NCBI GenBank assembly: GCA_964453335.1
Contig: CAYVOK010000005.1
Coordinates: 1 to 64,000, forward strand
Source: VGBO01 sp964453335
GTDB lineage: Bacteria; Actinomycetota; Acidimicrobiia; Acidimicrobiales; CAIXPF01
Reading direction: 5' to 3'
Length of the DNA: 64,000 bases
Shown here: in pieces, positions 56,944 through 64,000 of the stretch
How positions within the stretch are numbered: the first letter of the stretch is position 1
Layout: each line of letters starts with the position of its first letter
The notes under the pieces: generated by a model
The model's input: only the letters and a program-made list of their open reading frames with translations
What the model was told of the DNA's origin: nothing
Databases searched by the model: none
Translations under genes and position numbers: made by a program

Positions 56944-58023
56944 ATGTCAGAAAATAATGAGTTTTGTTATTTATTGCCGTATGTAAAAGAAGATATTTTT
57001 ATGATGCAGGCATCCGCCCAACAAGTTGGGTGGCATGTTTCTAGTTATAACATACCAGAATTATGGAAAATTACACAAGGTGAAAATGTTACAGTTGCCG
57101 TCATAGATTCAGGGTGTGACTTGCAACATATTGATTTGTTGAGCAGTCTAGTGCCAGGCAAAAATTTTGTTGAAGAAAATTTACCTCCAGAAGATGCTGG
57201 AGAACATGGTACACATTGTAGTGGCATTATTGCTGCAAATAATAATGATTATGGAGTGGTTGGAGTTGCTCCCAACTGCAAAATAATGCCAATTAAAGTA
57301 TTAAATTCTTTCGGAATGGGTTCTATAGAACATGTAGAAAAAGCTATTTATTATGCAGTTGATAATGGGGCAGATATTATTACTATGAGCCTTGGAGCCA
57401 GAAATCCTGTAGAAAATGTAAGAAAAGCGATGCAATATGCGAATGAAAAGAAAGTAGTTTGTTTTGTGGCTGCTGGAAATGCAGGATCTACAAAAAACCT
57501 TTTGTATCCGGCTGCATATTCTGAATGTATATCTGTAGGTGCAGTAGATGAAAACAGCATGAGGGCCGATTTTTCTTGTACTGGGCCTAATTTAGATTTT
57601 GTAGCGCCTGGAGTAAAAATATTCAGTACTATTCCTAAGAATTCGTATGCATTTCTTTCTGGAACATCTATGAGTTGTCCGTTTGTTGTAGGAACAGCAG
57701 CTTTAGTTTTATCAGAAAGAAAGCAATATGATAAAAATGCAAAAATTAGTATTGAAGAATATAGAGAAATACTTAAGTCAAATGCACTATCAATTAAAAA
57801 TTTAGACCAAAATCTTGATCAACAAGGCAAGCGTTTTTGGCAAGGAATGGGTATAATTAACCCTAATGAATTCGAAGAATGGACAAAATATAGAACAATA
57901 GAAGAAGTTAAAAAACAACTTCTTATTATAAATGATAAATTAAGTATAATTAAAGATAAAGCTTTGCTTCAATCTATAAAGCCTCAAATAGAGTTAATAA
58001 ATTCAAAAATAATCTCGAATTAA
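56944..58023 (+). CDS. subtilisin-like serine peptidase (S8)
   Basis: The product is 359 aa. The catalytic triad is clear: Asp55 (VAVIDSGCD), His88 (GEHGTHCSG) and Ser242 (SGTSMSCPF), with oxyanion Asn179 (AAGNAG). It has no signal peptide and only about 25 residues before the catalytic domain, so an inhibitory propeptide is absent. Residues 300-359 form a charged helical tail. It may act in the cytoplasm or be carried on the virion. TATATA lies five bases before the ATG. Confidence 0.88.
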   Translation: MSENNEFCYLLPYVKEDIFMMQASAQQVGWHVSSYNIPELWKITQGENVTVAVIDSGCDLQHIDLLSSLVPGKNFVEENLPPEDAGEHGTHCSGIIAANNNDYGVVGVAPNCKIMPIKVLNSFGMGSIEHVEKAIYYAVDNGADIITMSLGARNPVENVRKAMQYANEKKVVCFVAAGNAGSTKNLLYPAAYSECISVGAVDENSMRADFSCTGPNLDFVAPGVKIFSTIPKNSYAFLSGTSMSCPFVVGTAALVLSERKQYDKNAKISIEEYREILKSNALSIKNLDQNLDQQGKRFWQGMGIINPNEFEEWTKYRTIEEVKKQLLIINDKLSIIKDKALLQSIKPQIELINSKIISN

Positions 58024-58287
58024 TTTCTTTAACTGTTTGCACTCGGTAGCCATTTCTGGATTTTTTTTTGCTTCATCGCTAATTATTTTTTTTAAAAATT
58101 TGTGCAAAAGTGTGTTGCCGCTTTTTTTGCCGTTATGTTTATAATTTTCGTCTTGGACTGCGCCTATAACTTGTATCATAGTTTCTTCCATAAAAAGATA
58201 GCAAAATGGACATCCCACTTTTTGGGTGTGAATAAAGTCCTCTGGTTCCATACCACACATTAAACAATTGTAAAAATTGTATTTCAT
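58003..58287 (-). CDS. small zinc-binding protein
   Basis: The product is 94 aa. CLMCG near residue 8 and CPFC near residue 26 form a likely zinc site. The C-terminal half is a charged helix with Lys-rich stretches. No family is recognised. TATAAT lies five bases before the ATG on the minus strand. It overlaps the convergent subtilase gene by 21 bases. Confidence 0.55.
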   Translation of the reverse strand: MKYNFYNCLMCGMEPEDFIHTQKVGCPFCYLFMEETMIQVIGAVQDENYKHNGKKSGNTLLHKFLKKIISDEAKKNPEMATECKQLKKLIRDYF

Positions 58288-58304
58288 AATGTATTATAAC
58301 TTAA

Positions 58305-60854
58305 TTACTCAAAATTTCCAAAAGCTATTGATTGAATGTTTCTAGCTGTGCTTGGACATCCAAGAACAAAATTTGATGTATCATCAGGTTTTGCATAGAT
58401 TGCACATCCAGTAATATTAGAGCTTTGCACTGCTATAAATAAGTTCTTATTATAAATTGGGTTGCCGTTTCCAAACACTATATCAACCCAATCATTTGAT
58501 CCTATTGAAGGCACCGTAATAGCAGACCACGTTCCGGTTAAATCTGTAGATCTATAAAATGTTGTGCCTGATTTTATAGCAATTAATACATGATTTGTAA
58601 CTGCTCCGACTGTATATGATCCATATGCTAGTTTTCTAATTCCTGACAAAGATGCTTCATATTTGCTCGTCCAAGGACCTGTTAGACTACTTGGGGAGCT
58701 TACAAGTATATTGCCATTTGATGCGAACAAATAAACTGTTCCAGAAATTTCAAATCCCCAAATCCAAGAGGCGCTAACAGGAAGAGTTGTTGTATTCCAA
58801 GTTACTCCGTCTGTAGAATAGGCCAGATTATTTCCAGTAGATAAAACAACCCATGTTCCAAATGACATACAATAAAACACAAAATTGTTCGTACTAGTTG
58901 GCAAAGTGCCTGATGTCCAAGATGTCGCATAGTTTGTTGTGTATGCATAAGTACTTTGGGTGCTTATTACGATAAACTTACTTGAACCATCTGTCCCAGA
59001 TGATTTCCAATCATCTGCTGTAGGTAGATACCCTCCATTTGTCCATGTCAAATCTGTTGTGCCGCTACTATAACGTGTTAAATTATTATTTTTAGTGAAC
59101 GCAATAAATTTCTTATTTGCAATATCAAATCCTATCATCCAATTTTCATTACCCAAGCACGATATAGACCACCACTTTGATCCTGTTTTGTAACCAGAGC
59201 AGCCATCTTCATATGAACCATCAGATGTATATGCATATTGTTCAGAAGTTGTAACTAGGGTATAACTATTAGGAGCAACAAGACTTCTTGTGTCTGATGT
59301 TACTTCTACAAATAAGTCTCCAGCAGGGACAGTCGTAAAGCTTAATGTTGGGTTGAGTGTTACCCTTACAAATGCTCCGGTTGTTCCTGTAGCAATACAT
59401 CCAGAATCAAATTGTGCAGGTTTTGTTACATTAACACTTGTGTCTGGAGGATTATTTAAAACATAATCTTCATAATCATTCCATATTTCAACACTCAATA
59501 TATAGTCAGAATCATATGCTCCAACTTCTGCTTTGACAGTAAAGTTTGGAGATGCACATATATCTCCAAAATTTTCACTGACTCTATAAGTGACTGTTTT
59601 TGTCATATATGCTGGAGGTAGTTCTAAGTTTAATATTTTTCCATAAGTAATTGGCCCAGGTGGAGGCTCATTTGTTATTAAAGTGAATGAAGATGGATCA
59701 GCTACTATATCTAAATAATCACAATCAAGATTACAAGAAGGAGCATATGTTGTACTTGTTGTACTGCTAGTACTAGTAGTGCTAGTAGTAGTGGTGCTAG
59801 TAGTAGTGCTAGTAGTAGTGCTAGTAGTAGTGCTAGTAGTAGTACTAGTAGTTGGGGCGGATGTTGTAGATGTTGTGCTTGAAGTTGATGTAGTTGTGCT
59901 TGAAGTTGATGTAGTTGTACTTGAAGTAGTTGTGCTTGTACTTGAGGTAGTAGTACTTGTAGTAGATGTTGTTGTAGTACTAGTAGTTGGAATAGAGGTT
60001 GTAGATGTTGTGCTAGATGTAGATGTTGTTGTAGTAGATGTTGTTGTCAATTGTTGATATTGTATTTTTGTAGATATAATATTTGTATTAATAAGCGATG
60101 ATAAGTTTTCAACAGACCAAGAAATTCCATCGTCGTAACTTAAATATGCATTTTGAGTGCCTGTAAAAGTTCCTATGGCTATTGTATAATATGTAGCCAT
60201 TCTATCTATTTTTGGTACGCCTGCTAGCAAATTCCATGTACTTCCATCTGATGAATTATACGTTTCATTATCATTCCCAGATGTTAATATGAATTTAGAA
60301 CCATTATGGACCACTGCACTCCAGCTTCGGCTTGGCAAAGCAGCAGTAGACCATGTTGATCCTTTGTTTGCACTATAAACAACTGATGCATTTGGACTGG
60401 ATGAAATTGCAACAATTATTCCATTCCCATATGCAGCATCAAAATAAACATTAGAACCATTATATGGTAAGTTACCTACTTGAGTCCAGCTTATACCACC
60501 ATTAGAACTTTGGAAACATTTTTGATTTCCAACAAAACTATAGAAGTAACCATCGCCATATAAAAGTTTTTTAGAACCAACGTCCAAAACAATACTATAA
60601 TTTACTCCATTTGTGCTTCTGCATATTTTAGTATCGCTGCCAGCAAGAAAAACACGATTACTTCCAAAGTCAAGCCCGTAAACTAAAGTCCTCCATACTT
60701 CGCTTGGAAAATCGTATGTATAGTTCCATGAATTTCCTGAAAAACTATATAATAAAAATCCATTAGTTGCTGAAGCTGCCCATAATCCAAGCTCTTCAGA
60801 CCAAGCCAAGCCGGTATAAGTTAGTAATGGTACTGTTCTATCAAACCAATTCAT
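58305..60854 (-). CDS. BNR/propeller-like fibre protein with Thr/Ser linker
   Basis: The product is 849 aa. Residues about 1-265 contain sialidase-type BNR-like repeats (CRSTNGVNYSIVL, CFQSSNGGISWTQVG, VYSANKGSTWSTA, AYLSYDDGISWSV). About 268-370 is a Thr/Ser linker. About 375-545 is a Cys-containing beta domain. About 560-849 has a second set of propeller-like repeats (LAYSTDGVTWNTTTLP, FYRSTDLTGTWSAI). No catalytic sialidase residues can be assigned, so these are probably binding propellers. It is likely part of a host-binding fibre. Confidence 0.62.
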   Translation of the reverse strand: MNWFDRTVPLLTYTGLAWSEELGLWAASATNGFLLYSFSGNSWNYTYDFPSEVWRTLVYGLDFGSNRVFLAGSDTKICRSTNGVNYSIVLDVGSKKLLYGDGYFYSFVGNQKCFQSSNGGISWTQVGNLPYNGSNVYFDAAYGNGIIVAISSSPNASVVYSANKGSTWSTAALPSRSWSAVVHNGSKFILTSGNDNETYNSSDGSTWNLLAGVPKIDRMATYYTIAIGTFTGTQNAYLSYDDGISWSVENLSSLINTNIISTKIQYQQLTTTSTTTTSTSSTTSTTSIPTTSTTTTSTTSTTTSSTSTTTSSTTTSTSSTTTSTSSTTSTTSAPTTSTTTSTTTSTTTSTTTSTTTTSTTSTSSTTSTTYAPSCNLDCDYLDIVADPSSFTLITNEPPPGPITYGKILNLELPPAYMTKTVTYRVSENFGDICASPNFTVKAEVGAYDSDYILSVEIWNDYEDYVLNNPPDTSVNVTKPAQFDSGCIATGTTGAFVRVTLNPTLSFTTVPAGDLFVEVTSDTRSLVAPNSYTLVTTSEQYAYTSDGSYEDGCSGYKTGSKWWSISCLGNENWMIGFDIANKKFIAFTKNNNLTRYSSGTTDLTWTNGGYLPTADDWKSSGTDGSSKFIVISTQSTYAYTTNYATSWTSGTLPTSTNNFVFYCMSFGTWVVLSTGNNLAYSTDGVTWNTTTLPVSASWIWGFEISGTVYLFASNGNILVSSPSSLTGPWTSKYEASLSGIRKLAYGSYTVGAVTNHVLIAIKSGTTFYRSTDLTGTWSAITVPSIGSNDWVDIVFGNGNPIYNKNLFIAVQSSNITGCAIYAKPDDTSNFVLGCPSTARNIQSIAFGNFE
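59747..60050. repeat. Thr/Ser-linker coding repeat
   Basis: Low-complexity AGTAGT/GTTGTG-type sequence on the + strand, encoding TTSTTTTS-like residues of the minus-strand 849-aa protein. Confidence 0.75.
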
Positions 60855-60893
60855 TTATTACCTGTATTTTAATGTAGTTATTTTTAATATATA

Positions 60894-63800
60894 TCATAAT
60901 TTATATCCAATAAGATAAGAAGTATTATATCCGCATTTCACTTTTGTAAAGTTTCCAGATGGGACTACCATTATAGGTGAAGATCTATGTATCTGATTGC
61001 CAGCGCCAAGCTGACCAGAAAAATTATTACCCCATGACCAGACGCTTCCATCATTCTTTGTTGCTATAATATGGCTACCACCACAAGCTACTTGATTCCA
61101 TGTATTTCCTGAAATTTGAACTGGAGAACTTCGATTTTCTTTATCTGATTGTCCTAACTGACCATATGAGTTTTGCCCCCATGCCCACAAGGTATTATCA
61201 TTTCTAATTGCTGCAAAAAATAACCCACCACCGCTTATTTGAAGCCACGTATCATTCCCTAATTGAGTAAATTGCTTGATATTAGAAGTGCTATTATTGC
61301 CCATTTCTCCGAAACTTCCATTTCCACAAACAAATAGTTTTCCTGTATTATCAAGAGCTATAGATGATGCAAATGAACATTTTATAGAGTTCCAATTTGA
61401 TGGGTCATTATAAACTTGCACAAAACTACTTACATCTGTGACAGGATTATTATTATTAATTCCTGTTTGTCCCAAGCTACTATATCCGCATCCCCATAAA
61501 CTTCCATCCGTTTTAAGTGCCATGATATGATTACTTCCAGCATCCGCTTCTATCCAGTCGTTTCCACCTAAAATTGATTGAATTGGTGAACTTCTATGAA
61601 TAGTATCATTAACTCCTAGCTGTCCGTAACTATTTCTTCCCCAAAGCCAAAGAGTTCCATCATTTTTGATTGCGACAACAGTGCCCGATCTTCCACAATT
61701 AGCATAACTCCAATCAAAACCACCGCTAACAGTCTGTACTGGCGAGCTTTTGTCGATTAAATTATTGATTCCTAAAGAACCTACTAAACTATTTAATCCA
61801 AATGTCCATAATGTACTGTCATCTTTTACTGCTACAGACATGTAATCACAACCATCAATTCTACTCCAGTTTGAATCTGATCCTACTTGAGTGAATTCAC
61901 TTCTAGCTATAGTATCTCCAAATCCAAGTTGTCCAAATGCATTTGTACCGGTAGCCCACAAAGTAGGAACAGGACTGGTTGTAGTTGTTGACGTTGTTGT
62001 CGTGGTTGTTGTAGTAGTAGTGTAATTGCAGCCTGAAATTCTAGCATACCCGCTAAAATCTCCAGAATCTATTGCTGAAGATACATTCAATATTTTAATT
62101 TTTATTATATCTCCAATATAAATTGAAGAATTTCTAGTAAATGCGTTGCCAGATGTTAAATTCACATTTGGATATCCGCTTTGTTCTATTGTTATTTCAT
62201 AATTTGCAGTTGTGTAAATATCTGAATAATTCAAATCAAGTGTTCCATTGCCAGTAGCACTCCAAGTTATTTCTGCTGTTTCTCCTATATTTAAATTTTC
62301 TGCTGAGTATGTCCATCCATTATTTGCAATATCTGAATAGCTGTTAATTTTAATTGAGCCATCCCACGATAAACACCCAACAGGATTAGGAGTAGTAGTA
62401 GTAGTTGTTGTAGTGGTAGTAGTAGTAGTGGTAGTAGTGGTAGTTGTAGTAGTAGTGGTAGTGGGGGCCTCTGTTGTGGTTGTAGTACTTGTAGTAGTTG
62501 GAGCCGCTGTTGTAGTTGNNNNNNNNNNNNNNNNNNNNNNNNNNNNNNNNNNNNNNNNNNNNNNNNNNNNNNNNNNNNNNNNNNNNNNNNNNNNNNNNNN
62601 NNNNNNNNNNNNNNNNNNTAGTACTTGTAGTAGTTGGAGTCTCTGTTGTAGTTGTAGTACTTGTGGTTGTGGTACTTGTAGTAGTTGGAGCCGCTGTTGT
62701 AGTTGTAGTACTTGTAGTAGTTGGAGTCTCTGTTGTAGTTGTAGTACTTGTGGTTGTGGTGGTTGTGGTACTTGTAGTAGTTGGAGCCTCTGTTGTTGTT
62801 GTAGTACTAGTAGTAGTTGGAGCCGCTGTTGTACTTGTTGTTGTGGTACTAGTAGTAGTTGGAGCCGCTGTTGTACTTGTAGTACTTGTGGTTGTAGTAC
62901 TTGTGGTTGTGGTACTTGTAGTAGTTGGTGCTTCTGTTGTAGTTGTAGTACTTGTAGTAGTTGGAGCCGCTGTTGTACTTGTAGTACTTGTGGTTGTGGT
63001 ACTTGTAGTAGTTGGTGCTTCTGTTGTAGTTGTAGTACTTGTTGTAGTAGGAGCTGATGTGGTAGTAGTTGTCGTTGTACTTGTAGTTGGCGCACTAGTA
63101 TTTAAAGAGCAAAGTGCAATCACTAACCCAGCACAAGCTGATGGTTCTGTAACCCAATTAAATGTAATACCTGTAGATGCACCAGAAACCTTGAGGAAAG
63201 CTCCACATCCATAATTTTCAACGCAAAAATTTGTACCTATCGTAAATTGATTTCCGCTAGTTGACACACCAAAGGCATCTGATAAAGATAGTACTTCATT
63301 ATTTTGGTTATTTGTAGCTTTCCATGTAGCAGAGCATGTTGAGTTTGCTAATCCACCAGTAATCAAAAACGTTGCTTCGTAAACAGTTGTATTGAAAGCA
63401 AGAGTATAATATTCTGTTGTAGTAGTGAAATTTAAATATACAGTATATCCAGGGTCATTGCTCGGATAACTACAATATCTCTGTCCATCAGTTTCATAGA
63501 TATTGCCAGAACCAGAAGTAGTTATTTGAACGCCATTAAAATTCCATGTATTTCCTGGCAAATATAGACGGGAACAGCTACCAGGCCTAACTGTAGTAGT
63601 TGATGTTGTAGTAGATGTTGGAATACAATCTGGGCTAACTATGCTAGTGCTGCCATTTAATGGTAGCAAAATAATACAAGCTGGCGGCAAAGTTGTAGTT
63701 GTCGTACTTGTTGTAGTTGTTGTTGTAGTACTAGTCGTAGGAACAGCAGTAGTACTTGTTGTAGTTGTTGTTGTAGTGCTAGTTGTAGTTGTTGTAGTAG

Positions 63801-64000
63801 ATGTAGTAGTTGTAGTTGTTGTAGGATATGCTGTAAACAAAGGAGTAATTATATTAGCTTGGCTTCCTATTTGAAAGTTTACATCACAAGCGGCTTGATC
63901 GCCTACACCTATTATTTCCCAAGCTACTTGTACAAATAAATATTCATTATTAAATTCGAGATCGTTAGTAGGCCAATCAATACTTGAAGATTGAGCAGTT
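60894..64000 (-). CDS. very large poly-Thr/RCC1-repeat fibre protein (5' end outside window)
   Basis: The frame is open to the right edge (the first visible residues read SSSIDWPTNDLEFNNEYLFVQ), so the N-terminus lies beyond the window. In order it has a beta part, a poly-Thr linker, a Cys-containing beta domain (63100-63590), a long Thr/Ser/Glu/Ala-Pro linker with an N gap at 62519-62618, another beta domain, a short linker, and an RCC1-type propeller at 60894-61970. RCC1 repeats are clear: LWATGTNAFGQLGFGD, LWLWGRNSYGQLGVND, LWAWGQNSYGQLGQSD and VWSWGNNFSGQLGAGN. The frame changes across the gap because its length is nominal. Confidence 0.68.
62395..63100. repeat. Thr/Ser/Glu/Ala-Pro linker repeat array
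   Basis: Imperfect tandem units encode TTTSTTTTTEAP, TTTSTTTTSTTAAP and similar on the minus strand. It contains the third N gap. Confidence 0.8.
62519..62618. other. assembly gap (100 N)
   Basis: Exactly 100 N inside the Thr-rich repeat; reading frames differ on its two sides. Confidence 0.98.

Noticed and set aside
58305..60854. Active phage sialidase
   Set aside because: The repeats look like BNR propeller blades, but no arginine triad or catalytic Tyr/Asp could be assigned, so only a binding propeller is claimed.

Overview
The window is most likely part of a large, AT-rich, T4-type tailed-phage (myovirus) genome, apparently metagenomic. The evidence is a T4-style head module on the + strand: large terminase gp17, portal gp20, prohead protease gp21, scaffold gp22 and major capsid protein gp23. 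There is also a gp61-like primase, a tRNA gene, mobile endonucleases and an intein, and there are no bacterial housekeeping genes. All three stop codons are used, so the code is standard. The host cannot be named from the sequence. Three 100-base runs of N are assembly gaps, and each falls inside a low-complexity coding repeat. || Layout: 1-9.8 kb, tail or fibre proteins (Pro/Thr-rich partial protein, fibre-like protein, three paralogous proteins with PKD or P domains) with two sugar-transfer-like genes. 10-15 kb, membrane-anchored and small genes, an abundant virion-type protein, a GT9 glycosyltransferase, an actin/Hsp70-fold ATPase and a DUF5659-like protein. 15-17.5 kb, primase and a RecB/Cas4-type nuclease. 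17.5-22.1 kb, virion-like proteins, an acidic protein, a zinc metallopeptidase and a ferritin-like protein. 22.1-33.1 kb, the head module, with an intein in the portal and two strong terminators after the capsid gene. 33.2-36.1 kb, a NUMOD3/PD-(D/E)XK endonuclease, tRNA-Gly, a DUF6428-like protein and an M14 peptidase. 36-43 kb, RmlC, an ABC-type membrane domain, poly-Thr/LamG adhesin-like proteins, a TPR glycosyltransferase, an FkbM methyltransferase and a Gly-rich secreted protein. 43-53.7 kb, many small genes, two more peptidases, a deaminase, a LAGLIDADG protein and UDP-galactopyranose mutase. 53.7-64 kb, mostly minus-strand virion-type genes with long poly-Thr linkers joining propeller-like domains (BNR, RCC1), plus a subtilase. 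|| Three themes cut across the map. First, at least seven short or otherwise unrelated proteins begin with a similar peptide (Met, basic residue, aromatic, Glu/Asp, Trp/Tyr/Phe, Leu/Ile, then usually x-Glu). It resembles the T4 capsid targeting sequence that precedes the gp21 cleavage site, and two of these proteins are predicted metallopeptidases. Second, more than a dozen genes have a TATAAT-, TATATA- or CATAAATA-like hexamer only 4-7 bases before the start codon and no Shine-Dalgarno sequence, which predicts leaderless transcripts. Genes for abundant virion proteins instead have good ribosome sites and hairpin terminators. Third, Thr/Ser/Pro-rich linkers in the fibre proteins occur together with several sugar-transfer and sugar-nucleotide genes, which suggests virion glycosylation. 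All function calls are from reading motifs by eye; no database search was run.
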